13,149 nt of DNA from NCBI GenBank assembly GCA_021827245.1, contig JAKAWN010000171.1, positions 1-13,149 of the forward strand, written 5' to 3'. A program made the position numbers and the translations under genes. The DNA is from Acidobacteriota bacterium. Its GTDB lineage: Bacteria > Acidobacteriota > Terriglobia > UBA7540. Of this stretch, positions 1 through 7,943 are shown piece after piece. The notes under the pieces were generated by a model. The model was not told the DNA's origin, did not search any database, and worked only from the letters and a program-made list of their open reading frames with translations. Every line of letters starts with the position of its first letter. Position 1 is the first letter of the stretch.

Positions 1-7
1 GAAATCG

Positions 8-772
8 ATGAGCCAATGGGTTTCAAAAGGAATACGCACCGGGGTGAAAAGTACGCGCTATCCGCAGGCGGAAGAACGAGCGCCGGGTGTCTCACCCGGA
101 TTGCCGGACCCATCAGTCCCCCTGTCTGAGGCACAAAAACAGGAGTTGATTGGGCGCTGCCCAACCGGCGTTATCTTCCTGCAAGATTCCAGACTGTCTG
201 TAAATTACCGCCGTTGCATTCACTGCTTCCGCTGTGTCCGCGGAACGGGTTCCCCGCTGGGATGGAAGGACGGCTATGAATGGGCAGGCCTCGCATCCAT
301 TGCGAATCCTCCGGAATGGCCGAGGGCATTCAGGAAGTCACTGCACATCCGGGTCGTAGACGCCGGTGATTGCGGGGCCTGTCTGAATGAGGTCAAACAG
401 CTTGCTAACCCGTACTACAATCTGCACCGCCTCGGATTCTTTATTACCCCGACTCCCCGCACGGCTGACATCCTTTTGGTCGTCGGACCGGTTACTGATC
501 AGATGCGGAGGCCGTTGCGTGAAACCTACGAGGCAATGCCCACGCCAAAGCTCGTGATGGCAGTCGGTGAAGGCGCTTTGGCGGGTGGCGTCTTTGGTCC
601 GAGTTTTGCCACCGCCGCCGGGGTGAGGGATGTACTCCCTGTAGACATAGAAGTACCGGGCTACCCACCGCCGCCGCTGGCCATCCTTCATGGCCTGTTA
701 GTAGCCGCTGGACGCAAGGCCCCGGCTTCGATGGTTGCTGAGCAATCCAATCTCGCTCAAAAGAACAGGTAA
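8..772 (+). CDS. NuoB/HycG-like small subunit of an Ehr-type (group 4 hydrogenase-related) membrane complex, with N-terminal ferredoxin-like part
   Basis: This is the iron-sulfur subunit of a complex related to complex I and energy-converting [NiFe] hydrogenases, expected on the cytoplasmic face of the membrane. Residues about 48-80 are ferredoxin-like: CPTG at C51, then CIHCFRC (C70, C73, C76). Residues about 113-235 match the HycG/NuoB fold: DCGAC (C122, C125), VVGPVTDQM near 158-166, AVGEGALAGG near 185-194, and VPGYPPPP near 216-223. In the family, the last two motifs carry the third and fourth ligands of the proximal [4Fe-4S] cluster (GxC and PGC). Here they are G189 and Y219, so a normal cluster is doubtful. 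The ATG at 8 fits the expected N-terminus (WVSKGIRTG...TRYPQ). TGA at 9-11 may be the stop of an upstream gene in an ATGA overlap, but only three codons of it would be visible. The stop overlaps the next start by one base. Family is confident; electron-transfer ability is not. Confidence 0.88.
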   Translation: MSQWVSKGIRTGVKSTRYPQAEERAPGVSPGLPDPSVPLSEAQKQELIGRCPTGVIFLQDSRLSVNYRRCIHCFRCVRGTGSPLGWKDGYEWAGLASIANPPEWPRAFRKSLHIRVVDAGDCGACLNEVKQLANPYYNLHRLGFFITPTPRTADILLVVGPVTDQMRRPLRETYEAMPTPKLVMAVGEGALAGGVFGPSFATAAGVRDVLPVDIEVPGYPPPPLAILHGLLVAAGRKAPASMVAEQSNLAQKNR

Positions 773-2916
773 TGGGCATGCTTCTCTTGGTTTGCATCTT
801 TTTCTCGATATGCTGCGTGGGGATTGTTGCGTCAATTGTCCTGCCTGAAGCTCAAAGCCCTCGAATACTGGCATGGACGGGATCGCTGGCGTCTCTGGCC
901 CTTTCTGCGGCTGGAGCTGCTGCACTCGTTAGAAAACAACCTTTCACGCTTCAGCTCTGGACCTTGCCGGAGTTGGGGACATTGACCCTCAGCATTGATC
1001 ATCTCTCGGGCCTGTTTCTCTTCATTTCTGGGCTGATTTTTCTTGCCGCCTCGGCGTTTTCGTACCGTTACCTCGAGCGTTACGCCGGACATTTCAGCTT
1101 GCGCGCGTTTTCCATTCTGTATCACGCGCTCTTTGTGGCCGCAGTGTTGGTTTTAATGGCTGGCGACGTTGTGTCGTTTCTGATCGGGTGGGAAGCGATG
1201 TCCATCCTCGCCTATTTGCTCGTTAACTGCCAGCACAAACAGGACCAGAATCCGGAAGCAGGATACTTAATGCTGTCGATGGGAGAAGCTGGATTCCTTG
1301 CGGTTGCCGTCGCGTTCCTGCTGCTCGCAACAACCGCCGGCAGCCTGACATTTGCTTCCCTCCGGTCCGCCGCGGCTTCCGCCGGGCCGTCGTTGCGATG
1401 GTCCGTCTTTTTGCTTTCATTTTTCAGGTTCAGCGTGAAGGCCGGACTCGCGCCGTTCAATCGCTGGCTGCCGCGAGTTTACCCGGTTGCCTCTGCCACG
1501 GTCTGCGCTCTTCTGTCGGGCGTTCTGCTCAATCTTGGGATTTATGGTATCGTCCGTATCAATGGAGACCTGCTTCCGATCGCGTCCGTGAGCCCTGGGC
1601 TTATTGTCCTAGCGATAGGCAGCCTGACAGCTCTGGTCGGTATTCTCTATGCCAACAGAGAAAGTGACATGAAGAGCATGCTGGCGGAGAGCTCCATCGA
1701 GAACATGGGCATTGTGACGGCTGCATTGGGAGCTGGATTTGTCTTCTCGGCCTCCCATGCTCCCTTGCTCGCTGGCATGGCTTTCATCGCAGCCCTTTAT
1801 CAGATGTTGAATCATTCGGTTTATAAGTCGCTGCTGTTCTATGGCGCGGGTTCGGTAGACTCCACTGTGGGTACGAGAGACATGGACCGCTTGGGGGGCC
1901 TGATCAAACGTCAGCCGTGGATTGCTGCATTTTTTCTGGCAGGAGCGATATCAATAGCAGCTCTGCCACCGTCGAACGGCTTTGTCAGCGAGTGGCTCAC
2001 CCTGCAGGCGCTGCTCCAAAGCGCCATGCTGGAATCCCCGGCTGTGAAGGTGGTCTTCGCGATCTGCGGTGCAATCCTTGCTCTTACAGCAGCGCTGGCA
2101 GTCACCTGTTTTGTTAAGGCATTTGCCATGAGCTTCCTGGGAATTGCGCGATCTGAACAAGCAAAACAAAGCGGCCGTGTGCCCCGTTCGATGCGTGCTG
2201 CGATGGGTTTTCTTGCTTTTCTGTGCCTGCTGCTGGGTATCCTGCCTACCTATGTGATCCCCGCGCTCGATCGCGGAGCAAGCCTGCTTTCAAGGACCAG
2301 CGCAAGCGGGACGCTGGTCCCGCCTTTCTTTCTCACCAGCTCCGAGCGGTCGCTGTTGCCACCAGCATTCGTGGCCGACTTTCACAATCTTGGAGCACAA
2401 CTGGGAAAAGGGATTCTGCCAGGAGCAGGGTTGGTGGTGCTTCACCGCGGTTCGACGCGCAATCCCGTGGTCTTTGCGATGTCAACCAGCTACATGATTA
2501 TCGTGCTGGCGCTGCTTATTGGTTCCTTGTTCCTGGCCCTGCGCTGGTGGCTGGCGCGAAGAACTCAACGCTCCCTTGGCTCTGTCTGGGCCGGCGGGCT
2601 GACTGAACTGCCGCGCGAGCTTACATACACCGCGACGGGATTCTCCAACCCGGTTCGGGTCACGTTTAATGCAATCTTTCATCCGGCAGAGATCGAGGAC
2701 AGCAGGGAAATGGTAGCCCAACACTTTCGGGTAACAATTCGAAGGATGGCTGAAGAAGTGCACGTTCTTGACCGCGTTTTTTACCGGCCAGTCCGGATTG
2801 GTGCAGCAAAAGTGGCAAGCGGCCTGGCAAGAATGCATCACGGGAGACTCAACGTTTATGTCGCGTATGTATTGCTTGCTTTCCTGACCGTGCTGTTGTT
2901 CGGAAGGTATCTATGA
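772..2916 (+). CDS. HyfB-type proton-translocating antiporter-like membrane subunit (hydrogenase-4 component B-like)
   Basis: This is a 714-residue polytopic membrane protein of the NuoL/MrpA/HyfB family, the ion-translocating arm of complex I-like complexes. Visible family hallmarks are the TM5 glutamate in GWEAMSILAYLLV (E141), the TM7 lysine in SVKAGLAPFNRWLPRVYP (K223), a lysine in MKSMLAESSIENMGIV (K301), and NHSVYKSLLFYGAGSV (H348, K352). The length and the amphipathic C-terminal segment (about 640-695) before a last membrane helix are like HyfB rather than NuoM or NuoN. The lysine that NuoM- and MrpD-type subunits carry in TM8 (GxLLK) appears as N254 here; NuoL also lacks it. The start codon overlaps the upstream stop (TAATG), implying translational coupling with the small subunit. 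The rest of the complex (NuoH-, HyfE-, HyfF- and large-subunit-like genes) must lie outside the window, presumably upstream, because fluoride operon A begins about 100 bases downstream. Confidence 0.9.
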   Translation: MGMLLLVCIFFSICCVGIVASIVLPEAQSPRILAWTGSLASLALSAAGAAALVRKQPFTLQLWTLPELGTLTLSIDHLSGLFLFISGLIFLAASAFSYRYLERYAGHFSLRAFSILYHALFVAAVLVLMAGDVVSFLIGWEAMSILAYLLVNCQHKQDQNPEAGYLMLSMGEAGFLAVAVAFLLLATTAGSLTFASLRSAAASAGPSLRWSVFLLSFFRFSVKAGLAPFNRWLPRVYPVASATVCALLSGVLLNLGIYGIVRINGDLLPIASVSPGLIVLAIGSLTALVGILYANRESDMKSMLAESSIENMGIVTAALGAGFVFSASHAPLLAGMAFIAALYQMLNHSVYKSLLFYGAGSVDSTVGTRDMDRLGGLIKRQPWIAAFFLAGAISIAALPPSNGFVSEWLTLQALLQSAMLESPAVKVVFAICGAILALTAALAVTCFVKAFAMSFLGIARSEQAKQSGRVPRSMRAAMGFLAFLCLLLGILPTYVIPALDRGASLLSRTSASGTLVPPFFLTSSERSLLPPAFVADFHNLGAQLGKGILPGAGLVVLHRGSTRNPVVFAMSTSYMIIVLALLIGSLFLALRWWLARRTQRSLGSVWAGGLTELPRELTYTATGFSNPVRVTFNAIFHPAEIEDSREMVAQHFRVTIRRMAEEVHVLDRVFYRPVRIGAAKVASGLARMHHGRLNVYVAYVLLAFLTVLLFGRYL

Positions 2917-3000
2917 GAGGCATTTTCTTCTTGGGTCATTTGCATGAGTCGATACTGTGCCCCTGTCACTGTGTAGGTTGTCGCAAGGAGTCTGCATCTG

Positions 3001-3009
3001 TGATATAAG
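3001..3009 (+). promoter_or_regulatory. Extended -10 promoter of fluoride operon A
   Basis: TGATATAAG reads as an extended -10 element: TG, one base, then TATAAG (five of six matches to the consensus). There is no good -35 at normal spacing; TTGTCG at 2978 is 20 bases away. The expected start site, near 3016-3017, falls exactly at the 5' edge of the fluoride aptamer, which supports the assignment. Confidence 0.5.
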
Positions 3010-3016
3010 AGAGTCT

Positions 3017-3069
3017 AGGTGATGGAGTTCGCCATCTAAATCCCTGCAGAGGCAGGGTGATAACTCCTG
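3017..3069 (+). promoter_or_regulatory. Fluoride riboswitch aptamer (crcB motif), copy A
   Basis: This matches the fluoride aptamer in sequence and structure. GGTGATGG at 3018-3025 leads into GGAGTT (3024-3029), which pairs with AACTCC (3062-3067) as P1. CGCC at 3030-3033 forms the pseudoknot with GGTG (3018-3021, one G-U pair). The inner hairpin is CCCTGC (3042-3047) with GCAGGG (3052-3057), followed by the conserved TGATAACTCCT. The 3' strand of P1 is also the 5' arm of the terminator at 3062-3097, so fluoride binding should prevent termination: an ON switch. The first downstream gene is DUF190 and the third is enolase, both known fluoride-linked families. Confidence 0.93.
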
Positions 3070-3097
3070 ACCGCCATGTGGCGTTCAGGAGTTTTTT
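3062..3097 (+). terminator. Intrinsic terminator of fluoride riboswitch A
   Basis: AACTCCTGA (3062-3070) pairs with TCAGGAGTT (3085-3093). CGCC/GGCG extends the stem around an ATGT loop, and six T residues follow at 3092-3097. It shares AACTCC with aptamer stem P1, so the two structures are mutually exclusive. Confidence 0.92.
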
Positions 3098-3226
3098 GTT
3101 TTAGGGAGGTTTCGGGTTCAATCAGCGGTTTCCTGTGTGAGTTCACCGTAACCGCACAAGTAAATATTGAAGCGCAAAACTGTTTCCGTTTTCCAGCGGC
3201 AGTGCATTGGTTGTCGAGGAGGGATT

Positions 3227-3580
3227 ATGGAACACCAGCGTTTTGAGGGTGACCGTACGCTGATGCGAATCCACATTGGCGAATCGGACAAATGGCATGG
3301 AAGACTGCTGTACGAGGCAATCGTGGAACTCCTTCGGAAGGAGGGCTTCTACGGAGCGACAGTCCTGCGCGGCGTGGGAGGTTACGGCTCTTCAAGCCGA
3401 TATCATACTGAGAAAATCCTGCGCCTGTCGCAAGATCTGCCCATTGTGATTGAGGTCGTCGAGTACTCAGACCGAATCGAACGGATTCTGCCACGGCTCG
3501 ACGAAATGGTGGATGGAGGTCTGATTACCCTTGAGAAGGCCCACGTCATTCTTTACCGCCCCAAAACGAAGGATAAGTGA
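3227..3580 (+). CDS. DUF190 family protein, first gene of fluoride operon A
   Basis: This small protein of 117 residues is recognised as DUF190 from the N-terminal MRIHIGESDKWHGRLLYEAI and the central GATVLRGVGGYGSSSRYH, followed by LPIVIEVVEYSDRI and a helix ending LITLEKAHVILY. The fold is PII-like (ferredoxin-type beta-alpha-beta). DUF190 genes are often neighbours of crcB and under fluoride riboswitches; the biochemical role is not known to me. ATG at 3227 is chosen because GAGGAGGG lies just upstream with good spacing. An in-frame TTG at 3167 would add 20 non-family residues and has no ribosome binding site. A leader of about 125 bases separates it from the riboswitch terminator. No fluoride exporter gene accompanies it here. 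Confidence 0.9.
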   Translation: MEHQRFEGDRTLMRIHIGESDKWHGRLLYEAIVELLRKEGFYGATVLRGVGGYGSSSRYHTEKILRLSQDLPIVIEVVEYSDRIERILPRLDEMVDGGLITLEKAHVILYRPKTKDK

Positions 3581-3721
3581 GGAAGCGGCGTCGAGGTGCG
3601 GTCAAAGATAAAGACGAAATCTTCATCGATAGCGACCTTCTAAAGCCGGGCCGTTGGGATGAAATTGTCTTCGGTCGTCACGCCCTCTCGGTTCAATTGG
3701 GATTGAGATCCGGCTATTCCT

Positions 3722-4429
3722 ATGAAGATCGTAATCGTTTCCGATATTCACGGCAATTTTGACGCCCTTTCCGCGCTTCGAGAGACTTACGACGAGCTTT
3801 GGGTACTGGGCGACCTGGTGAATTACGGGCCCGAACCAGAGCCGGTCATCGACTTTGTGAAGTCTAAGGCAGCCATCGTTGTTCGCGGGAATCACGACCA
3901 CTCAATTGGGTTTAACGAAGATCCCCGATGTTCGCCGCGATTTCAAGAAATGGCTCAGGCTACGCGGCGTTATACGGATTCGGTGCTGGGATTCGGACAC
4001 AAGCACTTTCTTCGAAGCCTGCCCCTGTATGTCGAGACTCGACGAGCAGAGACCCGGTTCTACCTGTGCCATGCTGTCCCTTCAGACCCCCTCTTCGGCT
4101 ATTGCGAAGCTGAATCTCCGCTCTGGGTTCGAGAGCTGGAAGACGTTACCGCCGATGTCGTCTTGGTGGGCCATACCCATGTTCCTGCAATGAGGTCCTT
4201 CGGTTCATGCGTCGTTGTCAATCCGGGGAGTCTCGGGCAGCCCAAGAGAGGAAGTCCCGACGCTCGGTACGCCGTATGGGAAGACGGGAAAATCGAACTG
4301 AAGTCGTACTGTTACCCGGTAGAAGCAACCGTGGCGAAGATACAAGCTCTTCCAATTGACGCCACCTTACGCGACGAATTGAGTGTGATTCTGCGGGCGG
4401 GAAGCATTCCGCAAACACGGGAGGAATAG
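3722..4429 (+). CDS. YfcE/MJ0936-like metallophosphoesterase
   Basis: This is a 235-residue calcineurin-like phosphoesterase of the small YfcE type, expected to be a cytosolic two-metal phosphodiesterase or phosphatase; the substrate cannot be told. All family metal-binding motifs are present in order: SDIHGN (D8, H10), GDLVNYGP (D31), GNHDH (N57, H58), CHAVP (H117) and GHTH (H151, H153), then VVNPGSLGQPKRG. The start at 3722 gives the canonical MKIVIVSDIHGN N-terminus, though the ribosome binding site is weak. It lies 141 bases after DUF190 and 6 bases before enolase, so it is probably part of operon A. Metal-phosphate enzymes are a class that fluoride inhibits as metal-fluoride complexes, which could explain an inducible copy; that link is inference. 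Confidence 0.88.
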   Translation: MKIVIVSDIHGNFDALSALRETYDELWVLGDLVNYGPEPEPVIDFVKSKAAIVVRGNHDHSIGFNEDPRCSPRFQEMAQATRRYTDSVLGFGHKHFLRSLPLYVETRRAETRFYLCHAVPSDPLFGYCEAESPLWVRELEDVTADVVLVGHTHVPAMRSFGSCVVVNPGSLGQPKRGSPDARYAVWEDGKIELKSYCYPVEATVAKIQALPIDATLRDELSVILRAGSIPQTREE

Positions 4430-4432
4430 TGA

Positions 4433-5752
<1,320 letters not shown>

Positions 5753-5756
5753 AGTG

Positions 5757-7604
5757 ATGAGCGAAAGCGGAACAAATTCTCAGCTCTCCTCGGGCGCAGC
5801 AGGCGAACGTTTGTGGGATTACGATCGGCTGAAGCTTGATCTTGCATCCCTCATCCAGAGTGCTTTTCGACATATCAACGAGAAGGCCCATCCTGAAGGC
5901 TACCAAAGGTGCCGCGACCTGCTCACGAGTCTCGCGGAAGATCGGTTTACTCTGGCCGTTGTAGGTCAGTTCAATCGTGGCAAGAGCTCTTTGATGAACA
6001 CAGTGCTGGGAGTGGATCGCCTGCCCGTCGGCATCGTACCCCTAACCTCCGTTATCACGAAAGTATCTTACGGAAATCCCGAGCGCGTGCTCATCGAGTT
6101 TCGGGGAACTTCTTTGAAGGATGACATTCCTCTTGATCGCCTGGTTGAATACGTAACCGAGACAGGAAATCCCGGAAACCAGAAGCAGATTGCAGCGGCT
6201 GAGGTCCAACTCCCCTCGGAATTTCTTCGGCGGGGATTGTTCTTCGTGGACACACCCGGAGTTGGCTCTACTATCGCAGCCAACACCTTAACCACGGAGC
6301 AGTTTCTCCCCCAAGCCGATGCGGTTGTTTTTGTCACCAGTTTCGATTCACCGCTGGGTCAGGCGGAGCTGGAATTCCTCCAGAAAGTCAGGGAATACGT
6401 CCGGAAGATCTTCTTGGTTGTTAACAAAAGCGATTTGGTCACGCCACAGCAACGGGATCAGGTGCTGGCTTTCATTCGCCAGCGTCTCGAACAGGAAGCC
6501 GGGCTTCGCGAGCCGCGACTTTTTGCAGTTTCGGCCCTGGTTGGCCTCGAAGCGAAACTCTCCGGCTCAGCCCAGAGGCTTGCTGAAAGTGGATTGCCCT
6601 CCCTTGAGGGGAGCCTCATCGAGTTCCTGACGACTGAGAAGACTGGGGAATTCTTATTGCGCGTCTGCGAGCGCGCCTTGTTGCTGCTGGGAGAGATCCA
6701 TCTGAATACACTGCGTGAAAAGAACGTAGAGGAATCGCCGACAGGCAGCTCCGGCCATGCCCGGGCCGCGCAAGGAGGCGCCAGCTTCGAGAAGTCACAA
6801 AACGCGCAGGAAAGCACATTTGAGGATCTTATAGGCCGGCTGGCGAGATTACGCGAGGAGTTGCTCGGTAGCTTGCGGGGTGAGGAAGGACGCACAATTG
6901 CAGCTCGTTCAGGAATCAAGCCGAGACCCGAATCGGAACTTATGGAGGCAGTGCGGCAGCCGTGCCAGGTGTGCGCGCGTGTGGCCGATACCATGATGAA
7001 GTTCATGGCTAAGTTTCAGTACCAGATTTTTGCCAGCGAGAATGAGCGCGCAGCGCTCGCGCGCCAAGGTGGTTTGTGTCCCCTGCATACCTGGCAATAC
7101 GCCGAGATCGCCTCTCCGCAGGGCATTTCTTCTTCATACCCACGTGTGCTGATGGAGGTAAGCAGCCGGCTGAGCGACCTCGCCCGCTCAGAAGTGCCGG
7201 TCAGCATGGCGGAGCGCGCAAGAAAGCTGCTGGCCTGGCCGGAAAGGTGCCGTGCGTGCCAGGAACAAGCAGCCGTAGAAGAAAGGGTGCTAAACGAAAT
7301 CCAGGAGAAAGTCACCGTGGCGGGCGACCAGCAACCGGCCAAATTCCCTGTGCTCTGCTTAGCTCACTTGGGCGCGCTCCTAAGGAAGGTGCCAAATGAC
7401 GGCTTGGCGCGGTCCCTGCTTGATTTTGAAGCTGCGCTCTTTGAGAGACTGGCCGAAAACATGGAGCGTTACGCTCTGAAGCACGATGCGCTGCGCCGTG
7501 CCTTGAACAGTGACGACGAGCGCGTTGCCTACCATCGAGGGCTTAGCCAGTTGGTAGGCGACAAGCGATTACAGGCGCCTTGGCATGTTGAGAGACTTAT
7601 ATAA
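5757..7604 (+). CDS. Dynamin-like GTPase fused to a C-terminal duplicated CxxC...CxxH domain
   Basis: This 615-residue protein has an N-terminal dynamin-family GTPase: P-loop GQFNRGKSS (70-78), switch I PLTS with T97, DTPG (165-168) and NKSD (223-226). A helical region follows, with a low-complexity linker near 325-355. The C-terminal part carries two similar Cys/His units: C403/C406 with CPLH (C441, H444), and C498/C501 with CLAH (C534, H537). The spacings, about 38 and 36 residues, suggest a duplication and two metal sites. From memory this resembles DUF6062-type proteins, but I cannot confirm it. I see no membrane helix. The start at 5757 lies four bases after the enolase stop. An ATG at 5688 behind an AAGGGGG sequence is in frame and would add 23 residues overlapping enolase. 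It is the last gene of operon A. Bacterial dynamins remodel membranes; the function here is unknown. Confidence 0.85.
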   Translation: MSESGTNSQLSSGAAGERLWDYDRLKLDLASLIQSAFRHINEKAHPEGYQRCRDLLTSLAEDRFTLAVVGQFNRGKSSLMNTVLGVDRLPVGIVPLTSVITKVSYGNPERVLIEFRGTSLKDDIPLDRLVEYVTETGNPGNQKQIAAAEVQLPSEFLRRGLFFVDTPGVGSTIAANTLTTEQFLPQADAVVFVTSFDSPLGQAELEFLQKVREYVRKIFLVVNKSDLVTPQQRDQVLAFIRQRLEQEAGLREPRLFAVSALVGLEAKLSGSAQRLAESGLPSLEGSLIEFLTTEKTGEFLLRVCERALLLLGEIHLNTLREKNVEESPTGSSGHARAAQGGASFEKSQNAQESTFEDLIGRLARLREELLGSLRGEEGRTIAARSGIKPRPESELMEAVRQPCQVCARVADTMMKFMAKFQYQIFASENERAALARQGGLCPLHTWQYAEIASPQGISSSYPRVLMEVSSRLSDLARSEVPVSMAERARKLLAWPERCRACQEQAAVEERVLNEIQEKVTVAGDQQPAKFPVLCLAHLGALLRKVPNDGLARSLLDFEAALFERLAENMERYALKHDALRRALNSDDERVAYHRGLSQLVGDKRLQAPWHVERLI

Positions 7605-7608
7605 TTGT

Positions 7609-7637
7609 TTGACAGAGACGTGCTGGGATGTTATAAA
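7609..7637 (+). promoter_or_regulatory. Sigma-70-type promoter of fluoride operon B
   Basis: TTGACA (7609-7614) is followed after exactly 17 bases by TATAAA (7632-7637): a perfect -35 and a five-of-six -10 at ideal spacing. The expected start near 7644-7647 coincides with the 5' edge of the first fluoride aptamer. The -35 begins five bases after the stop codon of operon A. Confidence 0.88.
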
Positions 7638-7646
7638 CTTAATAAT

Positions 7647-7701
7647 AGGCGATGGGGTTCGCCGCAAGAAGTCCTTCGATTAAGGACTGATGACCCCTAC
7701 C
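7647..7701 (+). promoter_or_regulatory. Fluoride riboswitch aptamer B1 (first of a tandem pair)
   Basis: This is a canonical crcB-motif aptamer. GGCG (7648-7651) forms the pseudoknot with CGCC (7660-7663). P1 is GGGGT (7654-7658) with ACCCC (7693-7697) plus a T-G pair. The hairpin is AGTCCTT (7670-7676) with AAGGACT (7682-7688), followed by the highly conserved CTGATGACCCCTACC. Unlike copies A and B2, the 3' strand of P1 is not the 5' arm of the following terminator-like hairpin. Confidence 0.92.
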
Positions 7702-7751
7702 GAAGAGATTGGTAGGCGGATTATCGGTCCGTTCCTATCTCTTCTATTTTT
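7702..7751 (+). terminator. Terminator-like hairpin after aptamer B1
   Basis: GAAGAGAT (7702-7709) pairs with ATCTCTTC (7737-7744). AGG/CCT and CGGA/TCCG extend the stem with bulges, and TATTTTT follows at 7745-7751. A competing hairpin is possible: CCTACC (7696-7701) with GGTAGG (7711-7716), which would borrow two bases of aptamer P1 and trap the 5' arm in its loop. The stem is imperfect, so it is a weaker call than the other two terminators. Confidence 0.6.
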
Positions 7752-7815
7752 AACACGCGTTTAAGCGCCCAGGTGACGCTATGGGCATGTCCCGACAAAC
7801 ACCATTTTGATTTCG

Positions 7816-7868
7816 AGGTGATGGAGTTCGCCTTGGGAAGTCCCTGCAATCGCAGGGTGATAACTCCT
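7816..7868 (+). promoter_or_regulatory. Fluoride riboswitch aptamer B2 (second of a tandem pair)
   Basis: This is nearly identical to copy A and differs only in the joining segment and the loop. GGTG (7817-7820) pairs with CGCC (7829-7832) as pseudoknot. P1 is GGAGTT (7823-7828) with AACTCC (7862-7867). The hairpin is CCCTGC (7842-7847) with GCAGGG (7852-7857). The 3' strand of P1 is shared with the terminator at 7862-7906, so this is expected to be a fluoride ON switch for the genes starting at 7944. No good promoter lies between B1 and B2, so both are probably on one transcript. Confidence 0.93.
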
Positions 7869-7906
7869 GCCGCGGCGGTGTAATCGCGCCGTGGCAGGAG
7901 TTTTTT
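7862..7906 (+). terminator. Intrinsic terminator of fluoride riboswitch B2
   Basis: AACTCCTGCC (7862-7871) pairs perfectly with GGCAGGAGTT (7893-7902). A G-U pair and CGGCG/CGCCG extend the stem to 16 pairs around a nine-base loop, with six T residues at 7901-7906. It is mutually exclusive with aptamer stem P1. Confidence 0.94.
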
Positions 7907-7943
7907 ATTTGCGTCTCGCAGGCGCTTAACTTTTGGAGAGATT

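Noticed and set aside
3577..3762. Possible 61-codon gene starting at a GTG that overlaps the DUF190 stop (GTGA)
   Set aside because: The overlap resembles translational coupling, but there is no family resemblance, it runs 41 bases into the phosphoesterase gene in another frame, and its C-terminal part is just that gene's shadow. At most a leader peptide.
7781..7810. Nine-residue reading frame between the two aptamers, with AGGTGA upstream
   Set aside because: Too short to judge and could easily occur by chance; no attenuation structure depends on it visibly.
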